DNA from: JBFMCT01 sp046565765
GTDB taxonomy: Bacteria > Actinomycetota > Acidimicrobiia > Acidimicrobiales > AC-14
Direction of reading: 5' to 3'
Assembly: GCA_046565765.1 (NCBI GenBank)
Contig: JBKHXX010000065.1
Coordinates: 1-24,814 of the forward strand
Length of the DNA stretch: 24,814 nt
A program made the position numbers and the translations under genes. The notes under the pieces were generated by a model, which was given only the letters and a program-made list of their open reading frames with translations, did no database searches and was not told the origin of the DNA. Position 1 is the stretch's first letter. Each line of letters begins with the position of its first letter. This document shows, piece after piece, positions 8,119 to 15,685 of the stretch.

Positions 8119-9750
8119 ACGACGGCCCGAACGGCGCGGACTGAATGCCGCCGCCAGCCCCTTGGAGCTGACCGCCGGTTCGTCGGCCGTGTAGGGGCGG
8201 CTGTAGCCGCCGTAGCCGTAGCCGTAGCCGTAGCCGCCGCCGCTGCGCACGCCGTTCAGGATGGTGCCGGCGAGGGGGGCGTCGACCTGCCTGAGCAGCT
8301 CGATCGACCGGCTGGCCTCCGACTGGGTCGTGGTGCCGGCGGCGCACACGAGGATGGTGGCGTCGACGTGGCGGGCCAGGACCAGGGCGTCGGTGACGGG
8401 CAGGACGGGCGGCGAGTCGACCAGGACGATCGTGCGGTCGGTGGTGAGCGAGCTGATGATGTCGGCCGTCCGGCGCAGCGAGAGCAGCTCCGAGGGGTTG
8501 GGCGGGAGGGGGCCCGAGGCCAGGACCCGCAGGTACTTGGTGTCGGGCACGGCCTGGAGGGCGTCGGCCACCGAGGCCTCTCCCAGCAGCACCGAGGTGA
8601 GGCCCACCGCGTTGGGCAGCCCGAACAGCTCGTGGATCTTCGGCCGCCGGAGGTCGCAGCCCACGATGACCACGGGGATGCCGGCCCGGGCGAAGACGAC
8701 CCCCAGGTTGGCGATGGTGGTCGTCTTGCCCTCGCCCGCGTTGGGGCTGGTGACCATGAGCCGGCGGACGGGGCGGTCGAGGGAGAGGAACTGGAGCGAC
8801 GTGCGCAGCGTGCGGTAGGCCTCGGCCGCCGGCGAGGACGGCTGATCGAGGCTGATGACGGTCTGCAGGGCGCCCTTGGGCATGGCCACCTGGGGCACCA
8901 GGCCGACGGTGGGGAGGCCGGCGGTGGCCTCCTCCATGTCCTCCTTGGTCTTGAGCGAGTCGTCGAGGTGGTCGCGCAGGAAGGCCACGCAGATGCCGGT
9001 CATGCCCCCCAACATCAGGGCCAGGACGCCGTTGCGCAGCGGCTTCGGCCGGACAGGGTCGTCGGGCGGGGTCGCCTGCGCCACCAACTGGGCGCCGCCG
9101 CTCTTGAGCGGCGTCTCCACCTGGATCTGGTCGAGCCGCTGGCGGAACAGGGCCTGAGTGGACACCAGGGCCTGGCGCTGGGGGGCGCCGGAGGCCCGCA
9201 GGGCGTCGCGCTCGGCCGGGGCCGCGGCCGCCACCTCGGCGTCGAGCGCGTCGATCTGGCGCTGGAGGTCGTCGACCTTCTGGCGCACCTCCCGCCCGGC
9301 CGCCTCGAGGTCGTCGAGGGCCTGGCGCCGGCGCACGGCGATGTAGGCCTCGGCGTAGGCATTGGCCACCCGCGCCGCCACCTGGGGGTCGCCCGCCTCG
9401 GCCCGCACCGCCACCACGTCGGTGTCGCCCACCGGAGCGGCGGAGACGGGCGGGGCGGGGCCGATCGCGTCCCGCACGGCGGCCCGCACCGCCTCGCTCT
9501 TGAGCACCTCGATCTCGTTGCGCACCGCCCGGGCGGGGTCGAGGCGGAGGTTGGCGTTCTGGTTGAAGATGTCCTCGGTGGTGCGGGGCTGGAGGAGGAG
9601 CCTGGCGCTGGCCGCGTAGACGGGCGACCGCACCAGCGAGAGCCCCACGGCCACGGCCACGGCCGCGATCGTGATCGCCGCGATCGTTCCCAGCCGTCTC
9701 CGTAGAACGCCGAGCCGATCGCGCAGCGTGGAGTCACGCGCGTTCAGCAC
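8116..9750 (-). CDS. Wzc-like polysaccharide co-polymerase / tyrosine autokinase (copy 1)
   Basis: Membrane protein combining a Wzz chain-length domain with a cytoplasmic BY-kinase; it would regulate polymer length and export with Wzy and Wzx. It has 544 residues. First helix near 21-40 (TIAAITIAAVAVAVGL), extracytoplasmic coiled coil about 130-215, second helix near 239-257 (VLALMLGGMTGICVAFL). The kinase follows: Walker A TSPNAGEGKTTT (333-343), Walker A' IVGCDLRRP (about 361-369) with Gly in place of the first Asp, Walker B IVLVDSPP (440-447). The C-terminus has a Tyr/Gly cluster (GYGYGYGYGGYSRPY) that is the probable autophosphorylation site, encoded by a 6-bp repeat. GTG 9750 overlaps the polymerase gene by 7 nt and has TACCAT 6 nt upstream, which supports this start. 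Confidence 0.92.
   Translation of the reverse strand: MLNARDSTLRDRLGVLRRRLGTIAAITIAAVAVAVGLSLVRSPVYAASARLLLQPRTTEDIFNQNANLRLDPARAVRNEIEVLKSEAVRAAVRDAIGPAPPVSAAPVGDTDVVAVRAEAGDPQVAARVANAYAEAYIAVRRRQALDDLEAAGREVRQKVDDLQRQIDALDAEVAAAAPAERDALRASGAPQRQALVSTQALFRQRLDQIQVETPLKSGGAQLVAQATPPDDPVRPKPLRNGVLALMLGGMTGICVAFLRDHLDDSLKTKEDMEEATAGLPTVGLVPQVAMPKGALQTVISLDQPSSPAAEAYRTLRTSLQFLSLDRPVRRLMVTSPNAGEGKTTTIANLGVVFARAGIPVVIVGCDLRRPKIHELFGLPNAVGLTSVLLGEASVADALQAVPDTKYLRVLASGPLPPNPSELLSLRRTADIISSLTTDRTIVLVDSPPVLPVTDALVLARHVDATILVCAAGTTTQSEASRSIELLRQVDAPLAGTILNGVRSGGGYGYGYGYGGYSRPYTADEPAVSSKGLAAAFSPRRSGRR
8211..8234 (-). repeat. Hexanucleotide tandem repeat in the kinase Tyr tail
   Basis: Four perfect copies of CGTAGC (plus-strand reading), flanked by degenerate copies, encode alternating Gly-Tyr. 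Each unit gained or lost is in frame and changes the tyrosine count by one. Confidence 0.85.
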
Positions 9751-11039
9751 GCGTGGATGGTAGCGGGCACCCTCTTGCGGCGGTTGACGACCACGAGCCG
9801 CACGGCCACGCCCAGCGCCACCGCGACCCCCAGCCGCACGACGACGGCGGTGGTGAGGAAGTAGAAGTCGGCCAGGATGCCGTAGGTGCCCTCGTAGAAC
9901 ACCACCGCGGTGGCGAGGACGAGGGAGAGGTGGGGGCCGTCCAAGGCGGGGGTGAGCCGCCGGCGCAGCTTCGTGAACCCCCACCCTGCGAACAGGCCGG
10001 CCACCGCCGAGTACACGGCCGCCCCGGCCCATCCGAACGCCGAGTACCCCCACAGCGGTGCGGGGAGACGCAGCCCGCCCGACGCCAGGTCGCGGAGGTC
10101 GCTGAGCCCGGTCAGCGTGCGGAGGGCGTAGGTGGACGGCTCCCATTCCGAGTTGCCGAGGGCCAGGCCGGCCAGCAGCGTCCGCCCGTAGGTCGGTTCG
10201 TTGCGCTCCTCGAACCCCTTCACGAACCCGATGTGGTCCCGGATGTCGGGCGTGCTCGCCGCCACCCGGGCGGCCACCGCCTGCCCGTCCTGGCCGGTGT
10301 CGAGAAGGGCCAGGCTCAGGACCGCGCCGATGGAGAACAGGCAGCTCACGGCGGCGGCGATGACCACCGGCGACCACCGCCGCTCCACGGCGAGGGCCAC
10401 CGCGAACACCACCGGGCCGGTGAAGGCGGCGTCGCGGCTGAGCGAGACGAACAGCAGCCCGAGCAGGGTGACGCCCAGCACCAGGTCGAACGTCCGCCGG
10501 TGCCGCCACCAGACGGCCAGCAGTACCGGCAGCACGGCGGCGGAGGCGGCCAACCCCAGCCGGAAGAACAGCGATCCCCGCTCGAAGGCGGCCCGGTAGG
10601 CGCCCACCCCGTACCGGGCCGACGTGCGGTCGGCGGCGAAGAGCGGGACGTACCGCATGAGCAGGAAGGCGGCGACGAGGGCGAGGGCCCCGCCGACGGC
10701 GATCCATCGGGCCCGGCTGGCCACCAGGGCGGTGACCCGGTCGGACATCGGGCCCGAGAACGTGAGCGGCACCTTGGCCCCGGAGCGGCGGCCGATCTGG
10801 CCCCCCAGGGCGAGCCCGGCCATGAAGGCCACCGCCCCGACGGCCAGCACGTCGGCGTAGCGGGCGATGGCGGCGTGCTCGAACCGCTGCGACACGAGGG
10901 TGGGAACGAGGGGGATGACGTAGGTCGACACGAACACCGCTCCGGCCACGTAGCCGAGCACGTTGTCCCTCCGCCACCAGAGCAGGACGGGGCCGCAGGT
11001 CAGCACCAGCAGCGAGAGCAGGATCTCGAGAGCGACCAC
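9744..11039 (-). CDS. Wzy-like O-antigen/exopolysaccharide polymerase
   Basis: A 431-residue integral membrane protein with roughly ten or more hydrophobic helices. It begins VVALEILLSLLVLTCGPVLL. A long extracytoplasmic segment around DTGQDGQAVAARVAAS to EWEPSTYALRTLTGL, followed by a few helices, is the layout of Wzy polymerases. A basic, Ala/Val-rich last helix ends with NRRKRVPATIHAC. Its place between glycosyltransferases and a Wzc-like kinase fits the step that joins lipid-linked repeat units in the outer membrane leaflet face. GTG 11039 overlaps the upstream TAG by one base (TAGTG). Wzy proteins are poorly conserved, so the call rests on topology and context; a ligase is possible. Confidence 0.65.
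   Translation of the reverse strand: MVALEILLSLLVLTCGPVLLWWRRDNVLGYVAGAVFVSTYVIPLVPTLVSQRFEHAAIARYADVLAVGAVAFMAGLALGGQIGRRSGAKVPLTFSGPMSDRVTALVASRARWIAVGGALALVAAFLLMRYVPLFAADRTSARYGVGAYRAAFERGSLFFRLGLAASAAVLPVLLAVWWRHRRTFDLVLGVTLLGLLFVSLSRDAAFTGPVVFAVALAVERRWSPVVIAAAVSCLFSIGAVLSLALLDTGQDGQAVAARVAASTPDIRDHIGFVKGFEERNEPTYGRTLLAGLALGNSEWEPSTYALRTLTGLSDLRDLASGGLRLPAPLWGYSAFGWAGAAVYSAVAGLFAGWGFTKLRRRLTPALDGPHLSLVLATAVVFYEGTYGILADFYFLTTAVVVRLGVAVALGVAVRLVVVNRRKRVPATIHAC
9757..9762 (-). promoter_or_regulatory. Candidate leaderless -10 box for Wzc-like copy 1
   Basis: TACCAT matches TANNNT and ends exactly 6 nt before GTG 9750. It lies inside the end of the polymerase gene, so the kinase may have its own internal promoter. 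Confidence 0.45.
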
Positions 11040-12163
11040 TACCGCTGCCCCACGCCCGCCAGTGTGCCCTCGACCACCCCGGCGAAGCGGCCCGCGAACT
11101 CGCCGATCGTCGGCAGGCGGGCCCGGGCCGAGGCCGCCAGCCGCTCGCCGTACGCAAGCCCTCCGTCGGCGGCCACCGCCGCGCACCGGTCGAGGGCGGC
11201 CGCCATGGCCGGGACCGAGGTGGCCGGGAACACGGGCAGGACGCCGTCGACGCCCGCCACGACCTCGGGGAGGGCGCCGCCGTCGCTGACGCAGACCGGG
11301 ACCCCGCCGCCCAGCGCCTCCGCCACGGGCAGCCCGAACCCCTCCTCCAGCGAGGGCTGCACCAGGGCCAGGGCGCCGGCCATGAGGGCGTCGAGCTCCC
11401 CGTCGGCCGCCTTGGTCCGCACCTCGACCCACTCGTGGGCCGGGGAGGGCAGGGCGGAGCGCAGGCCGACGGCCTCGGCGGGGCTGCCGCCGGCCAGCAC
11501 CAGCCGGCCGCCCCCGCGGCGGAACCCGGTGGCGGCGAAGGCCTCGACCAGCCGGTCGAGGTTCTTGTGGGGCGCGAACCGCCCCACGTAGAGGAGGTAC
11601 GGCGGCCCGCCGGCGGGGCCTGACCCGGCGCCGCCGCCCCGGCGGCGCAGCTCGAGCAGCCGGTCGGCCCGTTCCCGGTCGAGCGGCGGGACCACCACCG
11701 TCACCACCTCGGGACGGACCCCCAGGTCACGCACGATGCACGCCCGGGAGTGCTCGCTGATGGTGATCACCGCGCCGGACACGGCCGCCACCCGCCGCAG
11801 GTAGGCGGTGCGCAGCCGCCGCTCCACCGGGCCCGGGGACCAGCGGAGCTGGATCGTGTCGAGGATCACCGTCACCGCCGGCACCCGGCGCAGGGGCCGC
11901 TGCTGCTGGAGGAACACGGTGAGGCGGCCCGGAGGCATGCCGAACCAGGCCCCCTGGCCCCGGGCCTGGCGGGGGTCCCGGCCGTCGACGTGGACCTGGG
12001 CCCCCGGCCAGGCGTACCGCCCGACGTCCCGGCCGCCCCACAGCGTCCACGTCCCCGCCGGCGGCGACTCGGCCAGCCCCCGCAGCAGGAGCTCGGTCAC
12101 CCGGCCCGCCCCCCAGAGTCCCAGCCAGCGGCAGTCGAGGACCACGTCGGCCGGGACGGTCAC
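11039..12163 (-). CDS. GT4-type glycosyltransferase
   Basis: A 374-residue GT-B fold glycosyltransferase. The N-terminal acceptor domain (DVVLDCRWLGLWGAGRVTELLL) contains ILDTIQLRWSPGPVERR and the ITISEHSRACIVRDLGV segment typical of mannosyl/rhamnosyl GT4 enzymes. The C-terminal nucleotide-sugar domain starts at YLLYVGRFAPHKNLDRLVEAF and has the E-x7-E motif in PSLEEGFGLPVAEALGGGVP. It would add a sugar to the lipid-linked repeat unit on the cytoplasmic face. GTG 12163 overlaps the previous gene's TGA (GTGA) and has GGAG 8 nt upstream. Donor and linkage cannot be assigned. Confidence 0.88.
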   Translation of the reverse strand: MTVPADVVLDCRWLGLWGAGRVTELLLRGLAESPPAGTWTLWGGRDVGRYAWPGAQVHVDGRDPRQARGQGAWFGMPPGRLTVFLQQQRPLRRVPAVTVILDTIQLRWSPGPVERRLRTAYLRRVAAVSGAVITISEHSRACIVRDLGVRPEVVTVVVPPLDRERADRLLELRRRGGGAGSGPAGGPPYLLYVGRFAPHKNLDRLVEAFAATGFRRGGGRLVLAGGSPAEAVGLRSALPSPAHEWVEVRTKAADGELDALMAGALALVQPSLEEGFGLPVAEALGGGVPVCVSDGGALPEVVAGVDGVLPVFPATSVPAMAAALDRCAAVAADGGLAYGERLAASARARLPTIGEFAGRFAGVVEGTLAGVGQR

Positions 12164-13281
12164 CCCGCCAGCTCCAGGCCCCGGGCGGCGGCCGCTTTGG
12201 CCACCCACTCCCGCACCTCGGCCACGAAGCGGGGGCGGGAGAAGCTCTCGGCGTGGGCCCGGCAGGCGGCGGGCCGCGGCGGCGAGGCCAGCACCCGCTC
12301 CACGCCGCTGACCAGCAGCTCCCCCTCCGCCCGCTCGACCAGCACGCCCGTCGAGCCGTCGAGCACGGTGTCGAGGCTGCCTCCCTCGGCCACGGCCACC
12401 ACCGGCGTCCCGCACGCCTGGGCCTCCACGGGCACGATCCCGAAGTCCTCCACGGTGGGGAACACGAGGGCCCGGGCGGTGCGGTACAGCCGGCGCAGCG
12501 TCTCGTCGCCGGGGCGGATCACGAAGGTGACGTCGGCCCCGGCGGCGGCGGCGTGGCTGCGCAGGCGGGCCTCCTCGGGCCCGCTCCCGGCCACCACCAG
12601 CGGAACCCGGAGGGCGGCCGCCGCGTCGATGGCCAGGTCGAGCCGCTTGTAGGGCACCATCCGGGAGACGGCCAGCAGGAAGTCGCCCCGCTCCTCCTCC
12701 GGCCCGGGCGTGTAGTAGCCGGTGTCCACGGGCGGGTGGATGACCCGGGCGGGACGGCCGTAGAACCGCTCGACGCGTGCCTCGACCGAGCGGGAGATGG
12801 CGGCGAACTCGTCCACCCACCCGGCCGAGCGCCGGTCCCAGGCCCGCAGGGCGGCAAGAGGCACGGCGGAGGCCCGCTCGACCACCCCGCCCCGGGTGCG
12901 CCGGTCCACGTCGGTGAGCCAGGCGTAGCGCATGGGCGTGTAGCAGTAGCAGAGGTGGAGGGCCTCCCGGCCGGGCCGGAAACCCTTGGCGCACGCGTGG
13001 CTGGAGCTGACCACCACGTCGTAGCCGGGGCGGCCGGCGAACCGCCACGCCAGCGGCATCAGGGCAAGCTGGAGCTGGCGGCGGCCGCGGAGGGGGGCGA
13101 GGCGGTCGACGAAGGTCGTGGCCGGGATGCGCCCGCCCAGGTCGAAAGGCACCGACGGGTCATGGGTCAGGGCGAACACGTCGGCGTCGGGGAACGCCTC
13201 GGCGATGGCCTCGAAGGTCTTCTCGCTTCCCATCCGCTGCTCGAGCCACTCGTGGCACAGGGCCACCGCGGCGGGCTGCAT
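12160..13281 (-). CDS. WbaZ-like GT4 glycosyltransferase
   Basis: A 373-residue GT-B enzyme. It begins VALCHEWLEQRMGSEKTFEAI, and SSSHACAKGF followed by HLCYCYTPMRYAW is the pattern of WbaZ-type mannosyltransferases. RVIHPPVDTGYYTPG, then FLLAVSRMVPYKRLDLAIDA, opens the donor domain. FPTVEDFGIVPVEAQACGTP contains the E-x7-E motif. ATG 13281 has GGAG 8 nt upstream, and the gene starts 14 nt after the sugar-transferase stop. It probably adds an early sugar to the repeat unit; mannose is suggested by family resemblance only. Confidence 0.88.
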   Translation of the reverse strand: MQPAAVALCHEWLEQRMGSEKTFEAIAEAFPDADVFALTHDPSVPFDLGGRIPATTFVDRLAPLRGRRQLQLALMPLAWRFAGRPGYDVVVSSSHACAKGFRPGREALHLCYCYTPMRYAWLTDVDRRTRGGVVERASAVPLAALRAWDRRSAGWVDEFAAISRSVEARVERFYGRPARVIHPPVDTGYYTPGPEEERGDFLLAVSRMVPYKRLDLAIDAAAALRVPLVVAGSGPEEARLRSHAAAAGADVTFVIRPGDETLRRLYRTARALVFPTVEDFGIVPVEAQACGTPVVAVAEGGSLDTVLDGSTGVLVERAEGELLVSGVERVLASPPRPAACRAHAESFSRPRFVAEVREWVAKAAAARGLELAG

Positions 13282-13295
13282 GGCGGGGCTCCGAA

Positions 13296-13982
13296 CTAGT
13301 CCGACCCCCGTCGCATGAGGACGGCGAGCGGGGTGCGAGCCAGCAGCTTCAGGTCGTGCCAGAGGGTGCAGGCCAGCCCGTACCGGACGTCGAGATGGGC
13401 CCGCTCGGGAAAGACGACCTCGCTGCGCCCGCTGACCTGCCAGAGGCCGGTGAGCCCGGGGCGCAGGGCCAGGTAGGCGTCGGCGTGCTCGCCGTACTTC
13501 TCCAGCTCGGACGGGACCACCGGCCGGGGCCCGACCAGGCTCATGTGGCCGGCCAGCACGTTGAACACCTGGGGCAGCTCGTCGATGCTCCACGTCCGCA
13601 GCATCCGCCCCACCCTGGTGACCCGCGGGTCGACGTGGCAGGCCAGTTTGTGGCTGCGCTCCACGTACATGCGGTACAGCTCCGGGTCCTGGGCCAGCCG
13701 CGCCTCGGAGTCCTCCACCATCGTGCGGAACTTGAGGATGCCGAAGTGGCGCCCCTGCCGGCCCACCCGGGTCTGGCGGAAGAGCACCGGGCCGGGCGAG
13801 GTGAGCTTCACCGCCAGCGCCACCACCGCCATGAGCGGGAGGAACAGGAGGATCAGGGCCAGGGCCCCGACGACGTCGAGCACCCGCTTGCCGCGCCATC
13901 CGGGCGACGCCGGGACCACGCGCTCGGACAGCACGCCGTCGTGCAGGATCAACATCGACGGCACGGATTCCGTTGCTGACAC
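13296..13982 (-). CDS. Polyprenyl glycosylphosphotransferase (bacterial sugar transferase)
   Basis: Monotopic phosphoglycosyl transferase that starts repeat-unit synthesis by moving a sugar-1-phosphate to undecaprenyl phosphate. It has 228 residues, the short form with only the catalytic domain of WbaP/WcaJ and no N-terminal four-helix or CoA-binding-like part. The re-entrant helix is VLDVVGALALILLFLPLM (34-51). Catalytic-domain motifs: GPVLFRQTRVGRQGRHFGILKFRTM region with the KFRTM motif, WSIDELPQVFNVLAG, SLVGPRPVVPSE and LRPGLTGLWQVSGRSE. GTG 13982 sits very close to GGAGGG; GTG or ATG codons a few residues further in are alternatives. It is the second lipid-carrier initiator in the window besides WecA. 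Confidence 0.93.
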   Translation of the reverse strand: MSATESVPSMLILHDGVLSERVVPASPGWRGKRVLDVVGALALILLFLPLMAVVALAVKLTSPGPVLFRQTRVGRQGRHFGILKFRTMVEDSEARLAQDPELYRMYVERSHKLACHVDPRVTRVGRMLRTWSIDELPQVFNVLAGHMSLVGPRPVVPSELEKYGEHADAYLALRPGLTGLWQVSGRSEVVFPERAHLDVRYGLACTLWHDLKLLARTPLAVLMRRGSD

Positions 13983-13997
13983 CCCTCCGCCCTTGCT

Positions 13998-14028
13998 CGT
14001 CGCCTCTGAAGCCGACGGCAGGTTAACC
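13998..14028 (-). promoter_or_regulatory. Candidate promoter/operator upstream of the sugar-transferase gene
   Basis: The 64-bp gap holds TAACCT (14025-14020, minus strand), a good -10 match lying in the perfect palindrome GGTTAACC (14021-14028), a possible operator. Between it and the start is a hairpin with CGTCG/CGACG arms (13998-14017) that would lie in the 5' leader. No clear -35 is visible. Confidence 0.4.
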
Positions 14029-14046
14029 GACTCCCGCGTGCCCTCC

Positions 14047-14667
14047 CTACCTCCGGAGGACGGCGACCACGTTGGCGGCGGGGAACAGCCGGCTCACGAA
14101 CGTCATCTCGTAGAGGTCCTGGGCGGTGCCGGAGGCGTTGACCACCGGCTCGAGCAGCCGGTCCCAGACCAGGTACCTCCCCTTGCCCAGCGTCGTGGAG
14201 AACTGGATGGCGCAGTACTCGACCGCTCCGAAGGCGAAGTCGAAGTAGTAGGGCCGCCGCCACATGCCGTCGCCGCCGCCGGCGAAGAACTCCATCGTGC
14301 GGGCCGAGTAGCCCCGCACGTGGGTGGGGTCGACGTAGAGGTTGCGCGACGTGAAGTGCACGGCGGACACCACGACCCGCCCCCCCGGAGCGGTCACCCG
14401 GTGCACCTCCCGGAGGGCGTGCACCACGTCGACGTGCTCGAACACGTCCCGGGCGAGCACGAGGCCGAAGGTGGCGTCGGCGAAGGGCAGGGGCTCCGAC
14501 CCCAGCCGGGCGACGACGTCCACTTCCTCGAGGGCGGCCACGTCGAGGTTCACGAACCCCTCGCGCCGGTCGGTGCCGCTGCCGAGATTGAGCCACGGGC
14601 GGTTCGCCACGTCCTCCCCGGCGCGGGCGGTGGCCCGCTTGAGCACGTCCTCGAAGTCGACCGGCAT
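14047..14667 (-). CDS. Class I SAM-dependent methyltransferase
   Basis: A 206-residue methyltransferase of the Methyltransf_11 type. The SAM-binding start is WLNLGSGTDRREGFVNLDV (25-43), the acidic loop ends FVNLD, and LVLARDVFEHVDVVHALREV plus APGGRVVVSAVHF is the usual motif II/III region. Substrate is unknown; the polysaccharide neighbours suggest O-methylation of a sugar. ATG 14667 has no ribosome-binding site but CACACT lies 6 nt upstream, compatible with leaderless expression. It is divergent from the FkbM gene and separated from the sugar-transferase gene by 64 bp. Confidence 0.85.
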   Translation of the reverse strand: MPVDFEDVLKRATARAGEDVANRPWLNLGSGTDRREGFVNLDVAALEEVDVVARLGSEPLPFADATFGLVLARDVFEHVDVVHALREVHRVTAPGGRVVVSAVHFTSRNLYVDPTHVRGYSARTMEFFAGGGDGMWRRPYYFDFAFGAVEYCAIQFSTTLGKGRYLVWDRLLEPVVNASGTAQDLYEMTFVSRLFPAANVVAVLRR

Positions 14668-14731
14668 GGGTGCAGTGTGGCCGCGTGGCGCAGGGCGACG
14701 GCCCCCTCGCGGCTCAAACTACCCTCACGCT
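14668..14731. promoter_or_regulatory. Divergent promoter region between two methyltransferase genes
   Basis: These 64 bp separate genes transcribed outwards. Rightward, TACCCT (14720-14725) ends 6 nt before GTG 14732. Leftward, CACACT (14679-14674) ends 6 nt before ATG 14667. Both lack a Shine-Dalgarno, so both transcripts may be leaderless. It is the natural divide between the two halves of the cluster. Confidence 0.5.
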
Positions 14732-15685
14732 GTGCGTCCGACCGCCCGCCAGGCGTTCATCGACGGCGCTCAGCGTCTCGCGGCATACCTGCCCCGGCGT
14801 TGGGACCGGCGCCTGCGTGAGCTCGGCAAGATGGCGATCCCCCATCACGGCCAGCGGTTCTCGCCGGCTCGGGAGCTCGAGTACGTGCTGCTGCGGCGGC
14901 GGAGCCAGTACCTGGTGGCGCCCTTCGGCCCGGGCCAGCTGGTCGTGGACACCCAGGACCAGGAGATCGGCCGCACCGTGTTCCTCACCGGCGGCTACGA
15001 GCGGTGGCACATGGAGACGGCCCTGCGGGAGCTGGCCCGGCGAGGCCGGCGGGTGGAGGGCACCGTCTTCGTCGACGTCGGGGCCAACATCGGCACGTCC
15101 ACCGTCGACGCCCTCCTGCTGGGCGGGTTCGTCAGCGCCGTGTGCTTCGAGCCGGAGCCCCACAACGTGCGGCTGCTGACCGCCAACGCCGCCCTGAACG
15201 GCCTGGCCGACCGGGTCGAGGTGCACCCGGTCGCCCTGTCCGACATCGACGGCGCCGGCCTCCTGCAGCGGTCGTCCACCAACCTCGGCGACCACCGGGT
15301 CGTCAGCAGCGCGGCAGCCGCCACCAACGGGCACGGCGACCGCAGGCCGGCCGAGAAGGTCCAGTGCCGGCGGCTGGACGGGCTCGTCGAGGACGGTGTG
15401 CTCGACCCCGAGTCGGTGGGCCTGTTCTGGTCCGACGCCCAGGGTCACGAGCTCAAGATCCTGCGGGGCGCCACCACCCTGGCCGACGCCGGCGTCCCGC
15501 ACGTGATCGAGTTCTGCCCCGACCTGCTGGGCGACGACGCCCCCGAGCTCGAGGACCACGTGGCCAGCCGGTTCTCCGACATCGTCGACCTCCGCACCGG
15601 CAGCCCCGTCAGCCCGGCGGCGCTGCCCGAGCTCCGAAGGAAGTACCTACGGCGCAGCTACACCGACCTTCTGCTGATCCCCTGA
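14732..15685 (+). CDS. FkbM family methyltransferase
   Basis: A 317-residue SAM-dependent methyltransferase of the FkbM group, enzymes that O-methylate sugars or polyketides. The Rossmann start is FVDVGANIGTSTVDALLLGG, followed by VCFEPEPHNVRLLTANAALNG, the characteristic FkbM acidic motif. The late segment LFWSDAQGHELKILRGA is also family-typical. About 100 residues before the core form an N-terminal extension. GTG 14732 is the first in-frame start past the promoter region; TACCCT lies 6 nt upstream and no ribosome-binding site is seen. It probably decorates the polysaccharide repeat unit. Confidence 0.88.
   Translation: MRPTARQAFIDGAQRLAAYLPRRWDRRLRELGKMAIPHHGQRFSPARELEYVLLRRRSQYLVAPFGPGQLVVDTQDQEIGRTVFLTGGYERWHMETALRELARRGRRVEGTVFVDVGANIGTSTVDALLLGGFVSAVCFEPEPHNVRLLTANAALNGLADRVEVHPVALSDIDGAGLLQRSSTNLGDHRVVSSAAAATNGHGDRRPAEKVQCRRLDGLVEDGVLDPESVGLFWSDAQGHELKILRGATTLADAGVPHVIEFCPDLLGDDAPELEDHVASRFSDIVDLRTGSPVSPAALPELRRKYLRRSYTDLLLIP

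Noticed and set aside
9744..11432. 562-codon form of the polymerase gene
   Set aside because: The upstream part is Gly/Arg-rich overlap with the glycosyltransferase gene. GTG 11039, at the TAGTG junction, gives the hydrophobic N-terminus.
14714..15559. Minus-strand ORF opposite the FkbM gene
   Set aside because: The plus strand has the VDVGANIGTST SAM motif and typical codon bias; the opposite frame lacks any recognisable domain.
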